This document shows positions 1 through 9,767 of a stretch of 64,000 nt of DNA, in pieces; the first letter of the stretch is position 1, and each line of letters starts with the position of its first letter. The notes below the pieces were generated by a model, which was not told the origin of the DNA, searched no databases, and saw only the letters and a list, made by a program, of their open reading frames with translations. The DNA comes from Catonia carolina (taxonomy: Eukaryota > Arthropoda > Insecta > Hemiptera > Achilidae), in the NCBI GenBank assembly GCA_035578175.1, contig JAQMRL010000016.1:1303501-1367500 (forward strand), in the 5' to 3' direction. Both the position numbers and the translations under genes were made by a program.

Positions 1-46
1 ATGTAACCAATGGTTGAAGCTTTTACCTATTACCTCTGATTGTTCT

Positions 47-508
47 TTTTTCTTTCTCTTTAATTCTTTATTTACAACCTGTAAAATGTTACAACAAGCA
101 AATGTGATGATCATGATATTACTGTAAATGACATGATAGGCATGAGAGGGGTAGGACCCCCATTGGTGCCTCCCCAAGAATGAAATTTGTATATCAAATT
201 AACAGGTCTCTACTCCAGCGTCTTTTAAGGCGTCTAGGGGGATTATCAGGTAAATGGACGGAGGAAAATGAACGCACCAGGGGGTTCTCGTGTTCGTGTG
301 ACTTGCCGTGAAAGCGTTTGTATAGGTATTCAATGGAATTTTGTACAAGTGGTGTTTTCAAATCTGTCTGTAAGGTTTTGTTGCTAACGTAAAGAGGTGC
401 ATTTGCTATAAGGCGTAATGTTTTTGACTGGAATGCTTGAATTCGTTGCAAGTTAGAGGGTTTGGCTGAACCGTAAATTTGGGACCCGTAGGTCCACATA
501 GGTTTCAA
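47..508 (-). mobile_element. 5'-truncated Jockey-type non-LTR retrotransposon
   Basis: The minus strand encodes the last ~104 residues of a Jockey-type reverse transcriptase, starting MKPMWTYGSQIYGSAKPSN, a hallmark C-terminal block of that clade. The copy is cut at its 5' end exactly at that methionine codon. An AATAAA signal and A-rich tail lie at the low-coordinate end. Eight-base direct repeats ATTGTTCT (39-46 and 509-516) flank it, which fits target-primed insertion. The copy at 23340-23786 shares the same ends, while the related modules at 44,440 and 62,090 lack it, so insertion preceded the split of units 1 and 2. Confidence 0.8.
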
Positions 509-574
509 ATTGTTCTATATAATTAAATTTTATTGTAGTATCAATATTATAATAATTATTTTAACCGATGGAAA

Positions 575-1665
575 TAAGGTTTTTAAAAACGTATCTACAC
601 CGCATAGTTGCCCTACCTAGCGGCAGTTTTTCCATTTTCATAATGGATGCTTTTCGTTTTTAGTTGAAAAGGAAAGTAATCATGTGTTTGTAAATAAACG
701 TGAAGCAAACAATTAATTCTACTAAACAGTTATAGACTATTATAGAAAAGTGAATAGTGGGTTAGAATAATCTGCAGTCGACCAAACTAACTGATTGGTA
801 AATTATGTTTTTGTTTTATTTACTACTTGAAGAGTATTAAAATCTTTTCAGGTTATGTTTGAAAGTCGAAACTAATGAAAAGTTTAATGAGGATGTGTAT
901 TCGGTTATTCTAATCAGGTGTACTGGGCACTGCAGATTTAATTAGAGACGGTTTTGTGTTCAGTGTGAAAATTATTCGGTCAGTGTTTACAAGATTCAAC
1001 TCGTTTCATTTGTCCAAGGGTCATGCCCTGTAACGTGGTCCAGAAATAATGAATCTACAAAATTGATTATTTTAAAAATTGGCGATCTCTTTAATAAACG
1101 GTTCTGTATTTATCGACTTTAAAAACGTATCAACACCGTATAGTTGAGCTATCTAGCGACAGTTTTTCATGTACAAAATGGACTCTTCGTTTTAATGAGG
1201 GAAAGAAGTGATCGTGTAGTTGTTAATAAACGTGAATAAAATAATTATACTAATAAACAGTAATAGGTTATTAGAGAAAATTGGATAGTGGATTCAAGAA
1301 AGAATCTACAGTCGACCAAACTAACTGTTTGGTAAATTATGTTTTTGTTTTATTCTTTAGATGAAGTGTATTAAAATCTTTTCAGGTTATGTGTGAGAAT
1401 CAAAACTTAGTATGAACATTGTTAAATAAAAAGTTTGTTAGAGAATGTGTATTCGCTTATACTAATAAAGTGAACTGGGCACTGCAGATTTAATTAGAGA
1501 CGGTTTATTGTTCAGTTGTGAAAATTATTCGGTCAGTGTTTACAAGATCTAAACTAGTTTCGTTTTTCCTTGGGTCATGCCCTGTAACGTGGTCCAGAAA
1601 TGCTGAATCTAATTACTTTATTGTTTTAAAAATTTGTGCTCGTTTAATGAACGATTCTGCATATT
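575..1665 (+). repeat. 540-bp tandem module, two copies, unit 1
   Basis: Two diverged copies (about 575-1118 and 1119-1665) run head to tail. Each holds, in order, a block with CTAGCGGCAG or a variant, a GTAAAT...TTTTCAG interval of about 55 bases that looks like a minimal intron, a GGGCACTGCAG block, and two TCAGT pentamers resembling the arthropod initiator (for example at 1512-1516). Homologous modules lie at 23,850-24,940, 44,470-45,060, 62,130-62,640 and 63,555-64,000. Lying upstream of each zinc-finger gene, it is a candidate promoter and first-exon region. No long reading frame survives in all copies. Confidence 0.6.
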
Positions 1666-2201
1666 ATATTCACTTTTGCTTTAACCTACTTTTTTCGACA
1701 AGGTCAGACGGTTTTTACAACTTTGGAGCTTCAAGGAAACATGATAGTACACGAGGTTCTATTAATCTTAATTAATATTTAATCGTTGAAGCCAAAACCA
1801 ACTTATTTATTTGTACCGAAGATTAAGGTGTAAAACATAACCTCAAACTTCGGAATCGAAATGTTTCTAAAGTCTGTTTTTTAATAAAGTTTCAAAATAA
1901 TATTTTGAAAGATGTCCATGACTTTATTAAGTAATTTATTGAAAATAAATGTGTCATAGTTTGTCAAGAAAGGTAGCGAGTATATTATTTGGTGTGATAA
2001 AATTATGTCCAAGTGGTTCATGTAAAGAAATCTATTAGGCATTTTCTGTAGCATTGTCTTGTGCTGTTGCTGATTACAGGTGAAAATGATTGGCTAGAAG
2101 TGACCATTGATATGAAAATATGTCCACATTGGTACATGCATGTATGATGAATGTACATTGTATTTCAGTTGGACCTAATGTTATTCTTTTCTTGTGCGCA
2201 G
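1666..2201. other. Conserved upstream non-coding stretch, unit 1
   Basis: AT-rich DNA nearly identical to 24,940-25,524 and recognisable at 45,060-45,639. It contains TGCTGATTACAG and ATTGTATTTCAG, both plausible acceptors, just before the 144-bp exon-like block. Nothing else is recognised. Unit 1 lacks about 35 bases present in units 2 and 3 near 25,165-25,205. Confidence 0.4.
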
Positions 2202-2345
2202 GCAGCCTTCAAGTTCACCACAACATAAATTACTTGAGATACCATCCTGTGCTGGGACTGAATCTTAAATATCATTGGAAAAGGAAGTATCATTGACAAT
2301 TCAGTATCCAAGAAAACTAGCCAATTAAGTGAATTTTCATTAAAG
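2202..2345 (+). other. Predicted spliced exon, unit 1 (upstream of zinc-finger gene 1)
   Basis: The block is preceded by TTCTTGTGCGCAG and followed by GTATGT, so it has acceptor and donor sequence. It is exactly 144 bases in all three units, and unit 3 has the stronger donor GTAAGT. One frame opens with QP, three variable codons, then PQHKLLEIPSCAGTES and a stop, so the block is either a 5' non-coding exon of the zinc-finger gene or a terminal coding exon of an unknown product. Nine bases near the 5' end differ strongly between units while the rest is almost invariant. Confidence 0.5.
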
Positions 2346-2549
2346 GTATGTTAGTTTTATATCATTATAATTGAAATTTTGTGAAATTCATAGTAATTAT
2401 TTTCATTTTGATGTTCTTCTAAAGAGGAAAATTTAAGAAGGAATTTATGCATACAGAATTAATAGTATTTGTGACTGTCCATGGGAAAAGGGACCCAAGT
2501 CAAAAGTAAGGTTATGAGTGATTCTTGCCGACAATTAATGCTGAAACAG

Positions 2550-3040
2550 TTATATTTAAGATTTGGGCTTTAATATGAATTTTAGTGAAAAATTGTATGT
2601 AATACAAGATGTCTGACAACTGTTATATCTAGCATTTTTTGTATAACGCGTAGTTTAGCAGTAATTAGCGTTTTTCTGTTTTCTCTCATGAAAACATAGG
2701 GAAAAATCGATTTTTTTTTAGGATTGCAGCTGGAGCGTGCATCTTACTACAAAAGTGTTTACAATCAAATTTATAGGAAATTAAACATCTACAACTTTTA
2801 TTTAAAGCATTTTTCTCTACAGAGCCTAGTTTAGCGTGACAAAAGAGTGATTGTTCGTATTTTTAAGCCTAACTAAGGTTAATTTTCATTTTGAGTCTTT
2901 CACTCATGAGTAAAATTAGGTTATGTTTATTGGGCTTAGTTTTTTGGTTATTTCTAATGCTTTATTACTAATGTTAGGTTTATTATTAATTATTTCTATT
3001 GGCAAGAGACAGTTGTGTGAGTGTTTATACCACATTTTTT
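2550..3040 (-). mobile_element. Partial copy of the ACTTTCTCTTGCC-family element
   Basis: Diverged, reverse-oriented fragment of the common ~0.9-kb non-autonomous element. It contains the internal blocks TCTACAACTTTTATTTAAAG and CATTTTTCTCTACAGAGCC and ends TTGGCAAGAGACAGTTGTGTGAG. It lacks the half with the AC microsatellite. The paralogous fragment is at about 25,890-26,360. Confidence 0.65.
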
Positions 3041-3430
3041 TCACTGTTATTTATAAACAAAAGTTACAGAATTTTTAAAAAAAGGTTAAGAATCACTAAT
3101 GTTTGTGAAACTGCAATGAAAGTGGATTAATATTTGATGAGAGATGATATTGTTCAATTGGTGTTTACTCTTTTTGTCTCTGTCAGATGTCATCTCTTAC
3201 TGATGTAACATTGTGTGCTGAATCATGTGATCTCTTCAAATTATTCATATCTCAAATTGTTAACATCCTGGAGCAGATTTATTTGAGGTCATGTCAAATG
3301 TAAAAACAACAAATTGAAAAATTTTATTGTAATTTAACATACAACAAGATAAACAGTTACAATTTTCTTTTATATTTTAACGAATTGCATTTTGTATTTG
3401 AATTAATACTAAGGAAACTAATCTAAAAAA
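3041..3430. other. No recognisable feature
   Basis: AT-rich sequence between two transposon copies, duplicated at 26,365-26,754. I see no reading frame or repeat of known type in it. Confidence 0.4.
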
Positions 3431-4343
3431 AAATCTGATGTGAACCACTCACACAACTTTCTCTTGCCAATGCAAATAATTAACAATATTACCTAACATT
3501 AGTAATAAAACATTAGAAATAAACTATAAACTAACCTCAAAAAACATTAGTAAAATACACAAAATTAAAATCGACCTCAGTTTGGCTTAAAAATACGGAA
3601 AATCGCTCAATCACGCTAAACTAGGCACTGTACAAAAAAATGCTTAAAATAAAAGTTGTAGATCTCTTAATTTCCTATAAATTTTATGTAATACACTTTT
3701 GTCGTAAAGTGCATTCTAAGGCCAAAATCTTAAAAAAATAGATTTTTCACACGTTTTCGTGAGAAAAAAACAGAAAATTGCTAAATACCGCTAAATTAAG
3801 CGTTATACAAAAAAATGTTTGAAATATAAGTTGTAGAATTTTACATTTTCTATAACTTTTATTATATAACGTTTTGCGCTAAAATGCAAATTAAAGCCGC
3901 AATCATAAAAAGAAAATGTTTTTACGTAAAAACAGCCTCACGCAGAATTTCAGCAAACATGGCGCCTACTCTATCTTGTAGAGCATAAAAAATGTAGTAA
4001 ACTAGGCGATTTAAAAAAAATCGTAGGACAAGTTTTTGAGAAAATTACAAAAAAGTGAAAAATTATACGAATAAACTACTACTTCCGGTTGACAGATTTT
4101 GATGAAAACGTTCGTGTCGCGTCCGGTAGTGGTATGTAACTTAAATTTTAAGTTTCAAGTTCGTATGATGTTCCGTTCTTGAGATATTCTGTTCACACAC
4201 ACACACAGACCAATCGCTAAAAACATGTTTTTTGGGTTCAGGGGGTCTGAAAACGTATAGATCCGGTGAAAACTCGATTTCGAAAAATCGACATGAAAAC
4301 AATACTTTCCTTCCTATATATTCATATAGGCAAGAGAAAGTAA
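3431..4343 (+). mobile_element. Full-length ACTTTCTCTTGCC-family element (reference copy)
   Basis: It begins with AATCTGATGTG and a near copy of the family's 5' hairpin (GTGTGA, five bases, TCACAC in better copies). The 13-bp inverted repeat ACTTTCTCTTGCC follows, matched at the 3' end by GGCAAGAGAAAGT. Inside are two ~190-bp tandem repeats centred on AAATAAAAGTTGTAG, an AC microsatellite near 4,195, and the 3' stem-loop CCTATATATTCATATAGG. It encodes no protein. The organisation recalls Helitron-related DINE/HINE elements, but a MITE is an alternative. Confidence 0.8.
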
Positions 4344-4346
4344 AAA

Positions 4347-4692
4347 TTGGTGTGAATTACACAACTTTCTCTCGCCAGTGCAAATAATTAACAATATAAC
4401 TTAACATTAAAAATAAACAAAAAGCTAACCTCAATAAACATAACCTTATTTTAATCATGAGTGAAAGACACAAAATGAAAATCAACTTAAGTTTGGCTTA
4501 AAAATTCAGAAATCACTCTTTCATGCTAAACTACGCTCTATAGAGAAAAATGCTATCAATAAAAGTTGTAGATCTTTAAATTTGATTAAATACTTTTTAG
4601 TCGTATAATGCATACTAAGGCTGAAATCTTGAAAAATCGATTTTTCACTTGTTTTTGTGAGAATAAAACCAAAAATTGCTTATTACCACTAA
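4347..4692 (+). mobile_element. Truncated ACTTTCTCTTGCC-family element abutting a full copy
   Basis: It starts within a few bases of the end of the preceding copy (GTAAAAATTGGTGTGAATTACAC), giving a head-to-tail pair. Only the first third is present. It is cut by the T-run that forms the poly(A) end of the CR1-like element on the minus strand. Duplicated at 27,669-28,013. Confidence 0.7.
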
Positions 4693-5025
4693 ATTTTTTT
4701 TTTATCCAGAAGACTCCAAAGGGAGTATAGGTCATGTCAAGATAAAACTGATAAACTGGAAGTTTATCACCAATGGAAATTCATCACTTACCACCAAAAA
4801 ATTGTTTTTGCTACTGCTTACTTCAGTAGGCTTGTCATGAACCCCATTTAATCAAATATCACACAAAATTAAAAATAAAAAAAATCAAACAATGATAAAT
4901 TCATAACTTACCAATAATTTTTTCCTGCTACTGTTTAACTCAGTAGGCTTGTCATGAACCCCTTTGTATCAAATAGTACACAATATTTGTTTAATTAGAA
5001 GTTAAATACTTTTCAATCAAAACTA

Positions 5026-8000
5026 TTCGTGCACACTGTAAAATGTTTCATCAATCAAATATTGTTTAGTTTTTTTTAAAAATGACTTAAATTGTCACAA
5101 CTTTTTAAACCTTGTGGCAATTTATTGATGTATTTTCTACTTGCAGAAGTTGGTTTTTGTTCAAACAATTTAGTGTTGTGATTAGCAACATAATAATTGA
5201 TTCTGTTTTTTGTGTTGTGGTTGTGAACATTAAATTCTGTAAAAAGTTATTTTGCTTTACGTAAATTATCACTTCAAAAATGTACAAAGAAGGAACTGTG
5301 AGCAATTGCAGCTCGTTAAATAGTGATCTGCATGAGGTAAAGTGGTTGACTCCCATCATACACCTGACAGCTTTTACTGTATTTTAAAAATTCTTTCCAT
5401 GTTACTCTTGTGATGAATTACCCCATACTAATATGGCATACCTGGTGTGAGATAAAATTAAACCATGATAAACTGCTATAAGCAATTTTTTATCATTTAA
5501 TGTGGCAATTTGTTTTAATGCAAATACCCCAGATGATATTTTACCACAAATTTGATTGGTGTAATAATCCTATGATAGGGTCCTATCTAGTGACACTCCT
5601 AGAAACTTCACTGTTTGCACATGATCATGATATTATTTTTATAAAGACTTCCACTTCTCTGTTTTCCTTACATTGTGTTTGTTTTTGAACTATAAGTACT
5701 GACACTTTTTCTCATTAACTGTTAACACTAATTGATTCAGAAATTGGACTACAGATTCTATGCTAATATGTGTATTCACTTCGAGACTTTCTACCAGTAA
5801 ACTTTTGTTTATGATTGAAGTATCATTAGCGAACAATAAAGCTTTACTGTTGGGTAAGATTTCTGGTAACCTATTTATATACAACAAAAACAAAATGGGA
5901 CCTAAAATTGAACCCTGTGGAACACCACCTTTGACTTCAAGCTTTTCAGACCAAAGTTTTGTAAGTTTCCCCCTAACTACTCTAGTTATTTCTACGCACT
6001 GTACTCTACCTACCAGATAAGACTGAAACCATTTAAGTCCTACATCCCTAATACCTAATGACTCTAACATTTTCAACAAGACTTCATGATCAACACAGTC
6101 GAAAGCTTTACTGAGATCTAAAAACACAGTTAAGGCCTTCTCTCCTGCATCCAATATATCAACCATCTGCTCAAAAAGTGAGACAATAGCAGTTTTGGTT
6201 GACTTACCCTTTTGGAAACCATGCTGATCTTTTGAGATGATAAGGTTTTCAGTCAAAAAACTGATTAACCTAATGAACACTACCTTTTCAAAAATTTTGC
6301 AAGTTGTTTTTAATATACTTATGGGCCTATAATTTTCAACTAATTGGGTATTGCCATTCTTAAACACTGGCTATATTTTACCTTTCTTCAATGCTTTGGA
6401 AATACACCTCTTTCCAGGGAGAAGTTAATTAGATGAAGGAGAGGTGTTAATAAAAATTTTTTACATTCTTTAACAATAATACTTGAGATCCCATCTAACC
6501 CTACCCTACCGTTTTCTTACTTTTTAAACTATCAATAACTGATTCTAGTTCCTCGTGTGAAACTGAGCTGAATACAAAATTATCTACAACTCTATCCCCC
6601 CTTAGCTTCACAATATCCCTCAGTTTCTGTAATCTGCTGTTTAAGCTTTGAAGCTACTTCCTGATAATACTTATTAAAATAATTACTAATTTCTGAACCA
6701 TTCTCTATAACTTCATTATTACTATTAACAATTTTTGGTATATCTGTGTATCCCCTGTTACTAACTACATTTTGATTCCTATTTATTGTTTCCCATATTG
6801 CTGAGTTTAAATTAATTGATTTACGAAGGACTTCAGCAGTTTTTTTTTGCATTTAGCACTCTGAACTTCGCTAGCATAATATTTTTGAATTTGTTTGTAC
6901 CTTTGCTCATTAAATTCATTTTTATCTGATTTGAACTCAGAGTAGACATCTCTGACTTCAGATTTTAGTATCAAAATATCCCCTGTAATCCATTGGTCTA
7001 TTTCACTAATTCTATTTGTTAAAACTGCCCTTTTTACTGGACAACTACTATAGTGAAATTTTAAAGTTTCAATATAATAATGATATTTTTGATTAATTTT
7101 GGAAGCATTAATGACAGTCTGCCAATCTTCTTTGGATAAACTGTGCAATAAACAATTTATATTACCCTTGTCCTCTTGCCTAATTTCTTTATTAACTTTT
7201 TTGATTCAGGGCCTGACCACCTAAATGCTGAATTTCTATTACTTGGTACCCGTGATCAGAGAATTCTGAACCCCCTAACCTAACCTGACAACTAACAATA
7301 TTTGTTAGAATATTATCGTTTGAGAATGGCTTGTAATCCTTGTGTAATCATTAACTTTTATATCCACATTGTTCATGTTCACGATATCCCTGAACTCTTC
7401 GGACATTTTACACTGAATAGCAAGATTTACATTATAATCACCCATAACAACAACTCTTATATACCGTTCAGTCAAACTCTCCAGCAATTCACTTAACAAT
7501 TTACAGAACTGGTCCCAATCGCCATTTGGAGACCTATAAACACCTACGACAGCCATCCTTTCCCGTACCCCCAACCTAACTTCTAACCCAACTACTTCCA
7601 TATTCATTTCCTGAGAAAACCTGTCTACAAAAGGTAAGTTACAAGTGTATGTATTTTCCTACTAATATTAGTCAGTGTACAGACTCCTCCACTTTTATGA
7701 AATTTCCTGCAGTAAGAAGCACTAATAGAAAACCCCGGAAACCTAATCATAGAAATCTCATTACTTTTTAGCCCATGTTCGGTGAATAATACCATATCTG
7801 GGTTCTCAGACCTTAAAAATATTTCAACTGTATCCACTTTATTACTTAAATATTGAATATTTTGGTGCAAAAAAGAGAAGTGGGATGTATTCCTAACCTG
7901 AACTTGATTGATGAAATCATTTTGTGCACCTACCTGTTTATTTTCTATAATTTCTACATCTGTTGGTAGCGGATGCACTAATCTATCATTTATAACAACC

Positions 8001-8131
8001 CTGTTATCCGGATTTAAACGTAACCTGTCATTAACTATTTGTAGCACCTGTGATTGCTTAATGTGAGGTTGGGTTGTCCTAACATAACCTAACCTTCTTT
8101 TTCTTAACTTTTTTCTCCCTTTTTTAGCCAT
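5026..8131 (-). pseudogene. CR1-like ORF2: endonuclease and reverse transcriptase, broken (copy A)
   Basis: Pieces in order on the minus strand: endonuclease N-terminus (8131-7625, with LFTEHGL), endonuclease middle (7607-7305, with VYRSPN and GDYNVN), an SDHGYQ block near 7,250, a linker (7148-6592), the RT palm (6367-5690, with LDLSKAFDCVDHE, GGVPQGSILGP and LLFANDTS), and a C-terminal region (5359-5105). The usual active-site motif is [FY]ADD; here the first aspartate reads N, so this copy should be catalytically dead even apart from its frame breaks. A short deletion near 5,026 removes the normal stop seen in copy B. Such ORF2 proteins nick DNA and copy their own RNA at the nick. Confidence 0.75.
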
Positions 8132-9436
8132 TTCGTTAAAGTATCCTTAGATTTTAATTTATCTGGGAGTTTACATGTAACGAGTGAAGCTAACCTATCA
8201 CACAGTATATTTTTGGCAGTTAAATTTAAATGTAACCCATGTTTAGTATAGTTATCACGATTTAACCTTTCATTGATAAAGTTTATTTTTACCCTTTCAA
8301 TTGTTTTATTTTTTAGGCTGTTAATTCTTTTTTGCATTTCGCAGTTTATTTTAGTTATAACTTTGTTTACTTCTGGCTCATCATACCGAAAGGGAATAGC
8401 GTTTATTATTAAATTTGTTTTATTACTTAATGGAACCAGTTCTTCGAATGTTCTTAAGATTTGAGGAGTGTTTTTAAATTGTTTTGATTCTATGTCAATG
8501 GTTCCTCCAAGAATTATTAAATGGTCATTTATACCTAGGGTTTTTACATCGTCTTTAGATTACTTGACAACTTCTTTTAGGGGAGCATTCAGCTTATACG
8601 CTATTTTAACTTCAAATTCATAGTTTAGTTTTTTATCTAACAATTCCCAACATTCACGGCCATGACTATCCGCCAATACTAGGACTTTGTTTTTTCTATT
8701 ATTATTATTACTTTTGGTAGCCGGTTTAGTCCCTACAGCTTCACTATACAAAAGTTTCTTAGGACCGTTTTTATTTGTAGTTTTAGTATCATTTTTAGTA
8801 CCGTTTATTTTTTTCTGCCCATTCAGACAGACAGACCTTCTGCCTATAACAGACAGGTGGAGTGTCAAATCATTTACACCCAATCTGTTAGTTGCAGGGC
8901 TAAAATAAATAGTTCTGTTTTTTATCGCATGGTCAGCCAATTAAATGACTGAATCATTTAAGAACAGAAGAGGTAGAGGTGTAAAAGACACTAATCAGAG
9001 TTATCTCCTCTGAAAGTAATGAATTTTATTATACAGCCAGACCCTGTGATGAATGAAGTGAAGGTATCATTTGCAGAGTGGAAAATTTGTGCTTTTCAGA
9101 GGGCCTGGCATGCTGATGAGCGTACTTTTCCACTCAGTGAGGAAGGCAATGGTAAACCACCTCACTCCTCGTTTTACTTAGTAAAGCCTTTAGAGGTTCA
9201 AACCAGCTTTTCGGCTGATGACCTAAACAACAAAAACTTTTTTTATTATCATAAGTTTTTTCTGTATCTACCTCATTTTGAAGTTTTAAATTGACTACTT
9301 TTATTTTGTTTTCTAAGGCCCGGTCTGCTTCCAATAGTTAAGCGATTTCAGTTTTGTGGTCCATGTCATTTATTCTTATTATGTTTTTTAGCGCAGCTAT
9401 TTCCTGCTCTAATTTATTTCTAAGTCCCTCGTTCAT
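8104..9436 (-). pseudogene. CR1-like ORF1: coiled coil plus esterase-like domain, broken (copy A)
   Basis: Minus-strand translation from the ATG at 9436 gives MNEGLRNKLEQEIAALKN, a heptad-rich coiled coil with one in-frame stop. A 230-bp SINE-like segment (9,002-9,232) follows, then MADHAIKNRTIYF and VLVLADSHGREC (8940-8560), and finally KHGLHLNLTAKNILCDRLA (8337-8104). DSHG and the HGLHLN block resemble the first and last catalytic blocks of SGNH esterases found in ORF1 of CR1/L2 elements. Their role in transposition is thought to be RNA or membrane binding. The frame is interrupted several times. Confidence 0.65.
9002..9232 (+). repeat. SINE-like dispersed segment inside CR1 ORF1 region, copy 1
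   Basis: A 230-bp block near-identical to 32,343-32,584 and, inverted, to 59,168-59,405. On the minus strand it begins GTTGTTTAGGTCATCAGCC and contains a GGTTTACCATTGCCTTCCTC stretch of a kind common in insect repeats. On the + strand all three copies keep a frame containing AEWKICAFQRAWHAD. I do not recognise it as a gene. It may be a retroposed fragment captured by this CR1 lineage. Confidence 0.5.
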
Positions 9437-9439
9437 CTT

Positions 9440-9690
9440 GTTACTACTTATTATTGCATATGAAAAGTAAAGTGACTATAGTAGATGATGCGTGAGGGAC
9501 GGACGAACGGGGAGTGGAGGATATCAGTTGCTCTTCTGTAAGGGCCACAAGCCAGTAACCGGCCTCTACCATCGGAAGTGACTGTACGTGATGGGCTGGG
9601 GGTGTGGTGGAGTGGAGCCAGTGCAGCCACAATTCAAATAACACAAGATCATGCCAAACAATTCAAAAACAACAAACGTGATATTTTCTA
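9440..9690 (-). other. Probable CR1-like 5' untranslated leader, copy A
   Basis: On the minus strand this relatively GC-rich stretch runs directly into the ORF1 start. It recurs at about 32,820-33,050 next to copy B, and as an orphan at 47,165-47,400 in unit 3 where the rest of the element is missing. An internal promoter would be expected here, but I see no specific motif. Confidence 0.45.
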
Positions 9691-9713
9691 GCATTTATTT
9701 AAAAAAGTGTGAT

Positions 9714-9758
9714 ACCATCACACAACTTTCTCTTTCCAATGTTGATAATGAACAATTT
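9714..9758 (+). repeat. Head fragment of the ACTTTCTCTTGCC-family element
   Basis: About 45 bases matching the element's 5' end (CACACAACTTTCTC...), facing a reverse-oriented copy that starts 10 bases later. The same arrangement occurs at 47,430-47,470. Confidence 0.5.
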
Positions 9759-9767
9759 AACTCATTT

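Larger units (their letters stand above)
4704..9690 (-). mobile_element. CR1-like non-LTR retrotransposon, near full length, copy A
   Basis: On the minus strand a GC-richer leader (about 9,690-9,440) is followed by ORF1 with an N-terminal coiled coil and an esterase-like domain, then ORF2 with an AP-type endonuclease, a reverse transcriptase and a C-terminal domain, then a 3' region ending ...GGAGTCTTCTGGAT and an A-run. Frameshifts and stops break both frames. The esterase-type ORF1 is why I place it in the CR1/L2 group. It is inserted in the presumed intron of zinc-finger gene 1. Copy B at 28,029-33,050 is its paralogue. Confidence 0.75.

Noticed and set aside
1518..1775. Open frame of 85 codons (118 in unit 2) in the 5' module
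   Set aside because: The frame is disrupted in unit 3 (stop after VVQKC) and has no family signature.
9019..9294. 91-codon + strand frame (AEWKICAFQRAWHAD...) as a real gene
   Set aside because: It lies in a dispersed segment within a transposon, has no promoter context, and its three copies are too recently related for frame retention to mean much; kept only as a finding.
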